The notes under the pieces: generated by a model
The model's database searches: none
The model's input: only the letters and a program-made list of their open reading frames with translations
Told to the model about the DNA's origin: nothing
Made by a program: the position numbers and the translations under genes
NCBI GenBank assembly: GCA_001899635.1
Contig: MKVQ01000041.1
Coordinates: 124,001 to 188,000, forward strand
Reading direction: 5' to 3'
Source: Myxococcales bacterium 68-20
Lineage (GTDB): Bacteria; Myxococcota_A; Polyangia; Polyangiales; Polyangiaceae
DNA length: 64,000 bases
Part shown: piece by piece, positions 16,152 through 24,751 of the stretch
How the letters are laid out: every line of letters begins with the position of its first letter
Numbering within the stretch: the first letter of the stretch is position 1

Positions 16152-16682
16152 TTACTTCTCCAAGGTGCACTTGTAGAAATAAGGGTGTGAGCCTTTCTCG
16201 GCGCAGGGCCACCTCCGAGTGGCAACCACCTCAGCGATGCATTGCAGCGCTGCCTCCTTGTTCGTCCCCCATTCGAGGACCAGGTCCGTGATACATCCCA
16301 TGTCGTCGACGGCGGCATTGAATCGGGTGCAGGGAGACATCTGTTCCTGTCCCTTCATGCACTCCCGGATGATGGTTTCGAGATCCGGACCCAGTGGGCC
16401 GAGCCCGACGGTGGAAATGCATCTCCCTCCCAATTCTCGGGAGGAGCAAGCCTCGCCACTGATGTGAATGGACGCGTCGGGCAGGTCGTTCGGCCCTCGA
16501 TGCGACGCGTCAGCGGGTCCCGAGCTCGTCGCCGCCTCACCTGGGCCCGCGTCAACCGTCCGTGAGGTGCCATCGGCGCTTCGGTCCCCCTCGGAAGCTT
16601 CGTCGGTCCGACCACCGCAAGCAACCACCGCGAAGAACGTGCCGAGCCCCATGACAATGCTACCCATCACTCGGCCGCGCAT
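16152..16682 (-). CDS. Small Cys-containing lipoprotein
   Basis: A 176-residue protein with a signal peptide ending in a lipobox (FFAVVAC; Cys about 22) and an acidic Ser/Asp/Gly linker (to about 70). The ~105-residue domain has six Cys (CSSRELGGRC, ECMKG, SPC, GCITDL, QCIAEV), probably disulphide-bonded. Its end (WPCAEKGSHPYFYKCTLEK) is also Cys-bearing. No family recognised. An envelope location is inferred from the signal. Confidence 0.68.
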   Translation of the reverse strand: MRGRVMGSIVMGLGTFFAVVACGGRTDEASEGDRSADGTSRTVDAGPGEAATSSGPADASHRGPNDLPDASIHISGEACSSRELGGRCISTVGLGPLGPDLETIIRECMKGQEQMSPCTRFNAAVDDMGCITDLVLEWGTNKEAALQCIAEVVATRRWPCAEKGSHPYFYKCTLEK

Positions 16683-16854
16683 CGAGGACTCCTTCCGCCC
16701 GTCTGACCATACACGACCGCATCGTCAGAAGGTCCTACGGACGACTCCTGCATCCAACTCCGAGCACTTCTCGGGTTTGCAAAACGAAGTCGCGATTGAG
16801 ATTCAATCGCGGCACGAGCCTCCACGGACGATGAAGAGTCGGGGGGCCCCTCGG

Positions 16855-17073
16855 TCATCGACTCGCGAGTGAGCCGTACTTCGAGCCGCGCTTCTTGCGG
16901 GTGACGGCGGAGTAGAACGTCGCGCATTGCTGTCCCCTCTTCTTGACCACGTCGGAGCAAAGGCCCTCAGCGATCGGCCGCGGAACCTCCCGCGTATCGA
17001 GGTTGAGAGCAGCATTGACCAACTCCGCTCGCCACGAGCTGCACCACCCGACGCCGACGTCGAGTGCGCCCAC
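16855..17073 (-). pseudogene. Decayed copy of the winged-helix-like protein
   Basis: The minus strand encodes ALNLDTREVPRPIAEGL followed by VVKKRGQQCATFYSAV. This matches the domain of the gene at 13524-13976 (identical over the first 17 residues, then similar). Nucleotide identity is also high across the ~45-bp core, near 16962-17006. The copy lacks the N-terminal helix and linker, and upstream sequence is unrelated in all frames, so it is truncated. Same orientation as the intact gene about 3.3 kb away, which suggests an old local duplication. Confidence 0.6.
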
Positions 17074-17317
17074 GACCTCCGAGCTTCAGGGAGCACGAGG
17101 AGGCTCGCTCGTGGCGACACCCGAATGGTCGTCCGCCAGGCGACCGCTGAGGCTCAGCAGCTGTACGTCCGCCGTCGCCGGGGCGACCTCTACGTCGGCG
17201 AGGCCGCGGACCTGGACGAGCTGGCGGAGCAGGTGTCCCCGCCCCTGCCTGCATCACGCGTTGGTGCCGCTGGGACGACGCGCGCGGGAGCGTCCAATCG
17301 TCCAGCCACAAAGCACC

Positions 17318-17341
17318 GAAGCCCTGGAGGTCCAGGGCTTC
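17318..17341 (-). terminator. Hairpin after tRNA-Val
   Basis: GAAGCCCTGG (17318-17327) and CCAGGGCTTC (17332-17341) form a perfect 10-bp stem with a 4-nt loop. It begins 4 nt past the tRNA 3' end. The following minus-strand sequence is only mildly T-rich. Confidence 0.7.
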
Positions 17342-17345
17342 TTAG

Positions 17346-17417
17346 TGGGCGCAGCAGGATTTGAACCTGCGACTTCAACCGTGTGAAGGTCGCACTCTAC
17401 CGCTGAGTTATGCGCCC
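17346..17417 (-). tRNA. tRNA-Val (anticodon CAC)
   Basis: The reverse complement folds as a 72-nt cloverleaf. The acceptor stem is GGGCGCA/TGCGCCC with discriminator A. The D-arm is ACTC..GAGT. The anticodon arm is CGACC-TTCACAC-GGTTG, with anticodon CAC reading GTG. The T-arm is GCAGG-TTCAAAT-CCTGC. CCA is not encoded. GTG is a frequent codon in this GC-rich genome. Confidence 0.95.
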
Positions 17418-17615
17418 TAGCGAGAGCCCAGACGAATAGCGCAGCCCCACGGCTCTTTCAAGCACGACTCGCACGCTTCGCTCGTTCACTTGCGTTTTGT
17501 CTTCAGGCTCTGCCGATCGCGAGCTCGCGCGCCACGAGCGAACGCGTCGTCCGGCAGAGGCGATCTCGGAAGGCCCCTCTGACGTCGACGCTGCTCTTTC
17601 AGCCGCGGGCGGGCG

Positions 17616-18458
17616 TCAGCGGCGCGAGAGCACCGCGTCGCAGGGATAGGCGCCGTTCTGCGCCTTCAGGTTGCCGCTGGCGTCTTGCTTGAAGAAGCGG
17701 ATCGCGGACTCGACGTCGCCGACCGTGAGCGCGTCGCCGCCGCTCCGCGGGCAGAAGCCGTGGGCCCAGCTCGCCTTCGAGAGGACCTCGTGGAGCTCCT
17801 TCGTCTTCGCGGAGGCGTCGGATGCCTCCTCTCCCGCAACGAGGAGGACCGGAGCTGGCGTCGACTTGGCCCCCGGGGCGCCGAGCGGTCCGCCGTTCAC
17901 GACGGCATAGGCCTGACCGGGGAAGATCGAGTGCATCGCGAGGTACGACGCGAAGAAGGCGCCGTTCGACGAGCCGAGGACGTAGCGCTTGTGCGTGCCG
18001 CCCTCGAGGAGGGCATCGACCTGCCAGAGGACGCGGTCCCACTCCTTGACGACGCTCTTCATCGTCTGCGTGTCCTCGGCGTCCTGAGGCCAGCAGTAGT
18101 GATCCTTCAGCTCGGCGCGCCACGCGCAAAGGCCGCGCTTGCCGCGCGGGATGACGACGGCGAAGCCGCGGTCGATCGCGACACTGACGGCGGACCACTC
18201 CTCCGGCGAGCCATGGCCTTGGTACATGCCGTGGAGGTAGACGAGAATCGGCGTGTCCTTGCTCGGGTTCTCGGGGATGGCGAAGCACGTGTCGGACGGC
18301 CCCGACTCGAAGCGCTCCGGGCACCACGTCTCGCCGGCGTTCGACAGCGCGGGCGTCTTCGGCTCGTGCGCCGCGCCCTTGCAGCCGCCGAGGACGGCCA
18401 ACGCGAGCGCCGCCGCTCCGGCAGAGATGACGACAGTGACGAAAGGCCCCCGCCTCAT
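17616..18458 (-). CDS. Alpha/beta-hydrolase lipoprotein (esterase-like)
   Basis: From ATG 18458 the protein has 280 residues. The signal peptide ends in a lipobox (LAVLGGC). The body is an alpha/beta-hydrolase of the PHB-depolymerase/esterase type: TPILVYLHGMYQG (oxyanion loop) and the nucleophile elbow GSSNGA. A late Asp (about 230) and His (in HGFCPRSG) are available for a triad. Substrate unknown; an exported lipoprotein esterase is the safest call. The gene lies 5 bp downstream of engB on the same strand, so the two may share a transcript. Confidence 0.78.
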   Translation of the reverse strand: MRRGPFVTVVISAGAAALALAVLGGCKGAAHEPKTPALSNAGETWCPERFESGPSDTCFAIPENPSKDTPILVYLHGMYQGHGSPEEWSAVSVAIDRGFAVVIPRGKRGLCAWRAELKDHYCWPQDAEDTQTMKSVVKEWDRVLWQVDALLEGGTHKRYVLGSSNGAFFASYLAMHSIFPGQAYAVVNGGPLGAPGAKSTPAPVLLVAGEEASDASAKTKELHEVLSKASWAHGFCPRSGGDALTVGDVESAIRFFKQDASGNLKAQNGAYPCDAVLSRR

Positions 18459-18463
18459 CGGGG

Positions 18464-19216
18464 TCACTCTACACGACATGCGTCGAGGATGCGCGCCCAG
18501 AGAGGGCCTCGACCGTCGCCGGTCTCCGCGCTCGTGGCGACGACCTCGAGCCGTTCGCCGTCGGGGCCCTGCGCCAGCTTGGTGAGGGCCGGCTTCTGCG
18601 CCGAACGGGAGAGCTTGTCGATCTTCGTGGCCGCAATGATGATGCGAATGCCCGGACGCTCGGCGAGGAACTCGACGAGATCCGCCTCCTCCTGCTCGAG
18701 CCCGCGCCGGATGTCGACGAGGATCACGACGGCGCGAAGGGTGGGCCGCTCGTGGAGGTACCCCTCGAGGAGCTGCTTCCACGCGGTCGCCTCGCTCTTC
18801 GAGACCTTCGCGTAGCCGTACCCGGGCAGGTCCGCGAACACGATCCGCGGCGGCGCCTCGAAGCGCTCGCTCGCGGCGAGCTGGATGTCGAAGAAATTGA
18901 TCTGCCGCGTGCAACCGGGCGTGCCGCTCGTGCGAGCGAGCCCCTTCCGCGACAGGATCATGTTGAGCAAGCTCGACTTCCCGACGTTCGAGCGCCCTGC
19001 AAAGGCGATCTCGGGAGCCTGCTCGAAGTGTGTCACGGACGGCACCTGATCGCGCCGTGCCGCGCCGGCCGCGAACTCCGCCTCCGCGACGCGAACACCG
19101 CCCTCTCCCTTGCCGGGCTTGGCCGGCCCGGCCTTGGCGGTCGTGGGCTTGGTGGTCCTCGACTTGGCGGTCGTGGGCTTGGCAGTCGCGGACTTGGCTT
19201 TTTGCGGTTGAGCCAC
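18464..19216 (-). CDS. engB: Ribosome-biogenesis GTPase EngB/YihA
   Basis: The start is GTG 19216 with AGGA four bases upstream; an in-frame ATG further upstream lacks such a site. The protein has about 250 residues. A ~50-residue Lys/Ala/Thr-rich N-terminus is made of near-repeats (AKPTTAK, TKPTTAK). The TrmE-Era-EngA-like GTPase follows: G1 GRSNVGKSS (about 73-81), G2 with Thr in SGTPGCTRQINFF, G3 DLPGYGYA, G4 TKID and G5 TSAETG. EngB assists late 50S assembly. The basic tail is an unusual extension for the family and may bind RNA. Confidence 0.93.
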   Translation of the reverse strand: MAQPQKAKSATAKPTTAKSRTTKPTTAKAGPAKPGKGEGGVRVAEAEFAAGAARRDQVPSVTHFEQAPEIAFAGRSNVGKSSLLNMILSRKGLARTSGTPGCTRQINFFDIQLAASERFEAPPRIVFADLPGYGYAKVSKSEATAWKQLLEGYLHERPTLRAVVILVDIRRGLEQEEADLVEFLAERPGIRIIIAATKIDKLSRSAQKPALTKLAQGPDGERLEVVATSAETGDGRGPLWARILDACRVE

Positions 19217-19454
19217 GGGATCCTTCTCGCCTTCCGCCTTACAACTGCGGCCTCCGAAGGGCCAGCAATTCGGACGGGAAGCGCCTCCCGGCACCTCGAT
19301 TCATCAGCTGGCCGCGTGATGGACGGACGACCTCCGGACGGCTCGGTCGGACCGATCAACCTCTTCGACAGGTTCGTTCGGCTCGGGCGCGCGCGGCGGT
19401 CGAGCCGAACGGAAGCCACGCCCGCTCGTCGTCCTCGACGAGCGTGAGCCGGCG

Positions 19455-20171
19455 TCAGGTCCCTCCGTCCGCCTTCGCGCCGCCGCACTGGCGGAGGATC
19501 GATCCGTCGACCGCGTACGTGCCAATCAAGCACGTCCTCGCGATCGCCTCCGGATCGGGCCCGCACTCCACGAGGTAATCGTTGGACGGCTCGTTGCAGG
19601 CGCCTCCTTCGTCACGCGCCGCCGAGGTGCAGGCCTGAATCTCCGAGTCCGAGCAGGCCCCGCAGGCCGTCTCCACGCAGGTATTGACTGCGTGAAACGC
19701 CTTGCCGCACGACGTCTTTCCGCTGACCACCGCGAAGCAGCCGCCGACGTTCTGGACGTATTCGTCGCTGCCCATCGCGACGATCGGCGCCCACGTGTCG
19801 CCGTCGGCCCCGAAGATGCACGCAGCGCACTCGGGATTGCGTTGCTTCACCAGCTGCTCGACCTGCGAGATCGAGACCTTCAGCCGCACCGTAGAGGAGA
19901 AGAACGCGCGATCCTCGTCCGTGCACGCCCCCGGAACGACCCTCGGCGGCTTGAACGGAAGTCCCGAGACGTCGACCTTCTCCGTCTTCGCGCACGTATC
20001 CGGCTCGCCAATCCCCGATGGAACGCCTCCCTTGTTGCCACCCTCGCCACTGCCTGCGTCCGCCGAGGCAACGCTCGTAGTGTCGGAAGAACATCCGACC
20101 ATTCCGACCGCGGATACGAGGCTCGCGAAAGCCGTGACACACGCAAGCGCAAACAAGTTTCTCTCGACCAT
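19455..20171 (-). CDS. Cys-rich lipoprotein of unknown function
   Basis: A 238-residue protein with a signal peptide and lipobox (GMVGC, Cys about 27), then a Ser/Asp/Gly linker. The ~170-residue domain has about a dozen Cys, including CAACIFGADGDTW, CVETACGACSDSEIQAC and ARTCLIG. Such Cys-rich lipoproteins are common at the myxobacterial surface. It lies 153 bp downstream of the IgGFc-binding-like gene on the same strand, so it may be the last gene of that operon or have its own promoter. Confidence 0.72.
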   Translation of the reverse strand: MVERNLFALACVTAFASLVSAVGMVGCSSDTTSVASADAGSGEGGNKGGVPSGIGEPDTCAKTEKVDVSGLPFKPPRVVPGACTDEDRAFFSSTVRLKVSISQVEQLVKQRNPECAACIFGADGDTWAPIVAMGSDEYVQNVGGCFAVVSGKTSCGKAFHAVNTCVETACGACSDSEIQACTSAARDEGGACNEPSNDYLVECGPDPEAIARTCLIGTYAVDGSILRQCGGAKADGGT

Positions 20172-20324
20172 ATCGATCTCCTGCTGTCCCCGCCCACGCC
20201 GCGACGAGGCCTCGCGATCGCGCGACCTCTCGAAGACGCCCGCATGGCTGTATTACCGCGGGGGTCGACGCTCATGACGTGAGCGTCGACCACTGTGAGA
20301 GCTTCGTTTCGGTGCGCTCGAGAT

Positions 20325-22130
20325 TCAGCGAATCGGCAGCTCGAACGACGTCGACCTGCGCAAGCCCATGCCGCCCGGATACGCGTAGCTGGCGCAGTTG
20401 CCGATCCCCCAGACGGTCATCGTGAAGGGACCTTCACTGGTGATGTGATGAGGACCGTCGGCGCACGTTCCACCCGGATAGGTCATCGGCTCCCACTGGC
20501 GAGAGAGCTCGACGTACGTCCACTCGTAGTCGTCGGTGATGCGCTCCCAGTCCCCGATCGCGCCGGAGCAGTCGAGCTTCACGTCGTGGAACACGCCGTT
20601 CGTTCTCTGGCGGGTCACGACGACGACGCTCCGTTGATACGTGTAGTCGGAGAAGAACCGGTACGAGTCGAGCCACTGCCGCGTCGGGACGTTCATCACG
20701 GTCTCGGGATCGCCCAGGGACTGATTCGTCGTCAGGGTCGCCGTGCCCGTCATCGCGGTCACCACGAAGAACGGGTGATCGCGATCTTGGCTTCGCACGA
20801 CGAACGGGTTGTTGGTGAAGAATCGGACCTCCTCGCCCGAGCGGAGCGTGCTCGGCGCGCCGACCGGCTGCAAGGGGTCGTAGACGAGCTCCGTACCGTC
20901 AGCAGCTCCCACGATCCTGATGACGCTGACGTCTTGCGAGCGATCCGACCGGGTCCCCGCGATCCGCGCGCGATCCGGAGCGGGCAGCACGGCGTATTCG
21001 CTCCCCCACGCCGAGAGCGGCGGGATCTGCTTGTTCTCGCTGTCGACGTACTGCACGCCGACAGGGAGCTGGATGCCCGTGTGTCCGCCGAACACGCCGA
21101 CCGGCTTGTCGCTCTCGAGCACGGAGCCCACGAGCTCCTTGTTCTGGATGATCTGCAGGACCTGGCCGCGCTGAAGCTGATAGGTCGCGACCTCGTTGGC
21201 CGAAGCGGCCGCAACTCCGCCGCCGCCGACGATGTCGACCTTCGGCAAGAGCTTGACCGACGTCTTGTCCTCGACCGCGACGATCTGCACCGTGGGCTTG
21301 CCCGGCTGAAGCCCGAACGTGTCGTTGAAGACGCCTCGACCGAAGACGTCGTCCTTACCTCCCCACGAGCTCACGAGGACGTAGTTGTTGCGAAAGGACG
21401 TCGTCGGAAGGAGCAGCGTGGCGCTCGGGGTGAAGCTCGCTGCGCCGCCATAGGGGAAGATCGAGTACATCGAAACGGGAACATCGGTGCTGGCAAAGAT
21501 CGCCGTTCCGATGGTGGTGACCGGACTGGTCAGCGACTTGTCGAAGATCGGAGTGACGCCCGCAGGGCAGCGAACCGCCGTGCTGCCTTCGACGACCTCG
21601 TTCGAGACGAACACCACGGCACCGCTCCCGGGCGGAATCGGGCCTTCGAGCTTCTTGTGGGTCACCTTGCCGTCCTCGACGACCGGAATCCACAAGGCCC
21701 CGTCGAGCGGCATGTCCTGCCCCTTGTGCGTGACGCGGACGGTGGCCGGAGACGTCCAGTCGTTCGCCACGAAGAACGCCGCGCAGCCTCCGCGCTGAGC
21801 ATCGCCGTCGACGGCAGCCGTCACCGCGAACGAACAGCCGAGCGACCCTTCGTTGGCGGCCGCCGCGTCACAAGGCGCGATGCACTCGCCGTTTCCGCAC
21901 GCCTTGTCGGCCGGACATTCCGTGACGAGATTGCCGTCGCAGTCTCGTACGGAGCGGAGGTCACGCGAGCACACGTGCCCCGAGCATTCGGGCTCGGCGG
22001 CGTCCGGAGTCGTCCCCGCATCGTCCGGAACCAACACCTCGGGCTTCGTCGTGAACTCTTCTCGACCGGAGCTGCACCCCACCCACCCAGCCGATCCGAC
22101 GAATAGAAGACAGAAGAGCTGCCTACGCAT
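20325..22130 (-). CDS. IgGFc-binding-like surface lipoprotein
   Basis: A 601-residue protein with a lipobox (AGWVGC, Cys about 19) and an Asp/Ala/Pro linker. A Cys-rich segment (about 48-90: CSGHVC, CDGNLVTECPADKACGNGEC) comes next. A large domain like the IgGFc-binding protein N-terminal family follows, with FVANDWTSPATVRVTHKG, VGVFGGHTGI and GSEYAVLPAP as landmarks. The family is beta-rich and widespread in secreted bacterial proteins, so the name does not imply binding IgG. It starts 24 bp after the RCC1 gene ends. Confidence 0.82.
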   Translation of the reverse strand: MRRQLFCLLFVGSAGWVGCSSGREEFTTKPEVLVPDDAGTTPDAAEPECSGHVCSRDLRSVRDCDGNLVTECPADKACGNGECIAPCDAAAANEGSLGCSFAVTAAVDGDAQRGGCAAFFVANDWTSPATVRVTHKGQDMPLDGALWIPVVEDGKVTHKKLEGPIPPGSGAVVFVSNEVVEGSTAVRCPAGVTPIFDKSLTSPVTTIGTAIFASTDVPVSMYSIFPYGGAASFTPSATLLLPTTSFRNNYVLVSSWGGKDDVFGRGVFNDTFGLQPGKPTVQIVAVEDKTSVKLLPKVDIVGGGGVAAASANEVATYQLQRGQVLQIIQNKELVGSVLESDKPVGVFGGHTGIQLPVGVQYVDSENKQIPPLSAWGSEYAVLPAPDRARIAGTRSDRSQDVSVIRIVGAADGTELVYDPLQPVGAPSTLRSGEEVRFFTNNPFVVRSQDRDHPFFVVTAMTGTATLTTNQSLGDPETVMNVPTRQWLDSYRFFSDYTYQRSVVVVTRQRTNGVFHDVKLDCSGAIGDWERITDDYEWTYVELSRQWEPMTYPGGTCADGPHHITSEGPFTMTVWGIGNCASYAYPGGMGLRRSTSFELPIR

Positions 22131-22154
22131 GAAAGACCTTCCTCGCTCGCCCCG

Positions 22155-23519
22155 TTACTGGAACACCACCGGGCCGGGCGCGTGGAGCTCCACGTCGCGA
22201 GCCCCGCGTCCGAGCTGACCGAGGAGGTTGTCTCCCCAGCACGTCACCGCGCCGCCTCGCAGAAGTGCGCACACCGATCGGTCCATCACGCCCAGCGCGA
22301 CGGCCGCTTCCGTCAGCCCGTCGATACGACGGGCGCTCGGCTGATCGACTCCCGCGGATCCGCCGACCTGCCCGCCGCCGTTCGCTCCCCAGCAGTGCAC
22401 GTCACCGCTCGACGCGATGATGCACGTGTTGTCGCCGCCCGCCGCCACGTCGACCGCGAGCACGCCCGACGGCAGGACCGCGCGGAGCGGGAGTGGCTGG
22501 TCTGCCACCGTCCCGGAGCCGAGCTGCCCATGCTCGTTCTTCCCCCAGCAATGGACCTGCGCGCGCCGGAGCGCGCACGCGTGCGAGGAGCCTGCAGCGA
22601 CGCGCGAGACCTCCGAGAGCGCGATCGGCGTGGGGACCGGATCACGCGTCAGCGACGAGAGCCGCCCGAGCGTCTCGAGCGTGGCCCCGCCCCACGATAG
22701 GAGCTCGCCGTTCGCGGAGACGACGAAGCTCGTCGTGGACGTCCCGGCGCACGATCGCGGCGTGAAGGAGATGCTCTCCGCTGGCGCCGGCGCGCTCGCC
22801 ACGCCAGCATCCACGGCGGTCGGGCGTGCGAGCTGATAGCCTTCGTTTGCTCCCCACGACCAGAGACGATCGTCGGTGCCGATCGCGAACGCGAACGTGC
22901 CGGCCAGCGTCACCGACTTCGCGCGGACGTCGGCGAGCTCGACGGCTTCGGGATGAGGCGTCGTCGAAGGCGCCTCGCCACGTCCGAGCTGGCCCGACGC
23001 GTCGGAGCCGAAACAGGACACGCTGCCACTGCCGGACACGACGCACGAGGTGCCGCGGTCCCTGTCGCCGCTCGCCGAGAGACCGACGGCGCCGGAGATA
23101 CCCGGTACTTCGGTCGGAGCGGCGACGAACACCGGCATCGCGCCGGCACCGTCGCCGGATTTGCCAACCTGTCCGAACGCGTTGGCCCCCCAGCAACGGA
23201 CGGAGCCCCCTCGGAGAATGGCGCACGCATGCGAGCCGCCGCGCGCGGCGAGTCGCGTGACGCAAGGCGCAGCCGTGCACTTCACCTCGAAGTCGTAAGG
23301 CGGAGTCTCGACCTCCACCTCACCACTGTCGATCCCTCCATCCGCCTCGGGCGTGCTCGAAGCATCGGGCTCGGTTGCTGTCTGCCCCGCGTCGCTCTCG
23401 GGGACCGGAAATGGCGAATCGTCGTTCGACGAAGAACAGGCGGTCATGGCAAGCGCCACGAAGGCCGGGGGCAGGAGCGGCCACCACGCGCGTCGAAGGA
23501 GAAGTCCTCGTGCGATCAT
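22155..23519 (-). CDS. RCC1-repeat lipoprotein
   Basis: A 454-residue lipoprotein (lipobox ALAMTAC) with an acidic linker and then a seven-bladed-propeller-type array of RCC1 repeats. The clearest blades read CAILRGGSVRCWGANAFGQVG, HACALRRAQVHCWGKNEHG, TCIIASSGDVHCWGANGGG and CALLRGGAVTCWGDNLLGQL. These Cys-containing CWG repeats are typical of secreted bacterial RCC1 proteins rather than Ran exchange factors. The ATG overlaps the stop of the upstream gene as ATGA (23516-23519). Confidence 0.88.
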   Translation of the reverse strand: MIARGLLLRRAWWPLLPPAFVALAMTACSSSNDDSPFPVPESDAGQTATEPDASSTPEADGGIDSGEVEVETPPYDFEVKCTAAPCVTRLAARGGSHACAILRGGSVRCWGANAFGQVGKSGDGAGAMPVFVAAPTEVPGISGAVGLSASGDRDRGTSCVVSGSGSVSCFGSDASGQLGRGEAPSTTPHPEAVELADVRAKSVTLAGTFAFAIGTDDRLWSWGANEGYQLARPTAVDAGVASAPAPAESISFTPRSCAGTSTTSFVVSANGELLSWGGATLETLGRLSSLTRDPVPTPIALSEVSRVAAGSSHACALRRAQVHCWGKNEHGQLGSGTVADQPLPLRAVLPSGVLAVDVAAGGDNTCIIASSGDVHCWGANGGGQVGGSAGVDQPSARRIDGLTEAAVALGVMDRSVCALLRGGAVTCWGDNLLGQLGRGARDVELHAPGPVVFQ

Positions 23520-24751
23520 GGCGTGGGTCCCTTCAGCGCGAAGCCGTTACCGACGAGCCAGCTCTCCGCCCCGTTGCCATGAATGCCGAATACTTCGCGC
23601 GGGACGAAGTCTCGGCCCATCGCGACCGAACCGGGCGTGAACGCGCTCCCGTTCCAGCGCATGATCTGGATGTAGACGTACGGTTCGGAGAACGGCAAAA
23701 GCACGTTGCTCCAGTCTTTCGCCCACATCGGTTGGCGCGGCGGAGGCACTGCCTCGGTTCCGTTCCACGACGTACGCCCGTTTGGCACCGAGAGCTCGTT
23801 CAGCCGGATCGGCGAGCTCGGCCCGAGCCGCATGTTCCTCCCTTTGAGGTCGAACCGGTCGTAGTAGGGGTTCCCGCTGTAGAGGTAACCGAAGAGGAAG
23901 ATCCGATCGCTCTCACTCGGCGCATCGGTGACCTGCGCGGACACCGGAACGAATCCCTTCACGGCGGTCGTCGTCGGCAGCGCCGCGTTGAACACGGTGG
24001 CGCCGTCCGCGGTGAGCTCGAGAACGTACGGGTAGCGGTTCGGAGGCTTGGCGACCGCCAATGGCGCCGGCGGGCCGTTGACGTAGCCCGCCGCGTAGGT
24101 CGCGGAGGGCCCGCTGAAGACGGTCATCACGCGAAGGTCGGCGATGTCGATCGGATGCGGGCGCAGCGCCGTCCCGTCGTAGTGGTCGACGTGCCCATCG
24201 TCGCTCGAGAACCAAACGTCGGCGTCACCCCTCCCGGAGATCGAGCGAAGGTTCGACGTATGCCCCGTCTCGACGAGACTCCACTTCCCCGCCGCGTTTC
24301 GATTCAGGAGGAGCCCGAGCTCGCCGCCGACCCAAACGCTCGTAGCCGTGGCCCATACGACCGAGAGCGCGTGGTTCGCACGGAACTCCGTCTTCCAAGC
24401 GGCGCCGTCGTAGTGGAGCACCAAGCCGTCGGCGCTCACGCTCCAGACGTCGTTCGAGGCAACGACCCAGACGCTCTGGAGCGAGAGGGGCAGACCGGTC
24501 TCCGACGCAGGCAGCTTCGTCTCGCAGAAGCCCGCGTCACCGCAGATGAGCGGTCGCTCCGCGTCGGGAACGCCCGCATCCGGTATCGGATCGACCGCCG
24601 TTGCGTCCTCTTCCTCCACGCCCCCGGCGTCGACGACCGGAGCTCCGCCGTCCTCGCCGGCATTCGGGCTGGGCGGATCCTCGGCTCCGCTGGCGGAGCA
24701 GGCCGCGATCGTGGCGAGCAGCGCCGCCGCTGCATGGCTCATGTACCTCAT
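23516..24751 (-). CDS. Propeller-like lipoprotein B
   Basis: From ATG 24751 (GGGGAG seven bases upstream) the protein has 411 residues. A signal ends in a lipobox-like IAAC, then an Asp/Glu/Pro-rich linker. The body has repeats of the type seen in YCF48/beta-propeller proteins: SLQSVWVVASNDVWSVSADG, VLHYDGAAWKTEF, SVVWATATSVWVGGE, and LRSISGRGDADVWFSSDDG with VDHYDGT. Function unknown. The repeats match those of the gene upstream, so the two are likely duplicates. Both its ends are ATGA overlaps. Confidence 0.78.
   Translation of the reverse strand: MRYMSHAAAALLATIAACSASGAEDPPSPNAGEDGGAPVVDAGGVEEEDATAVDPIPDAGVPDAERPLICGDAGFCETKLPASETGLPLSLQSVWVVASNDVWSVSADGLVLHYDGAAWKTEFRANHALSVVWATATSVWVGGELGLLLNRNAAGKWSLVETGHTSNLRSISGRGDADVWFSSDDGHVDHYDGTALRPHPIDIADLRVMTVFSGPSATYAAGYVNGPPAPLAVAKPPNRYPYVLELTADGATVFNAALPTTTAVKGFVPVSAQVTDAPSESDRIFLFGYLYSGNPYYDRFDLKGRNMRLGPSSPIRLNELSVPNGRTSWNGTEAVPPPRQPMWAKDWSNVLLPFSEPYVYIQIMRWNGSAFTPGSVAMGRDFVPREVFGIHGNGAESWLVGNGFALKGPTP

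Larger units (their letters stand above)
16683..17345. other. Gene-poor stretch with remnants
   Basis: Apart from the pseudogene at 16855-17073 and the tRNA terminator at 17318-17341, no gene is convincing. A plus-strand stretch around 17125-17290 encodes a protein-like run (VVRQATAEAQQLYVRRRRGD, then acidic residues) without a usable start or a recognised family. It may be another remnant. Confidence 0.35.

Noticed and set aside
20295-22106. 603-codon plus-strand frame opposite the IgGFc-binding-like gene
   Set aside because: Shadow of the real lipoprotein gene, which has a signal peptide and recognised domain.
20325-22130. Function in binding immunoglobulin
   Set aside because: The domain name is historical; there is no basis for IgG binding in a soil-type bacterium.
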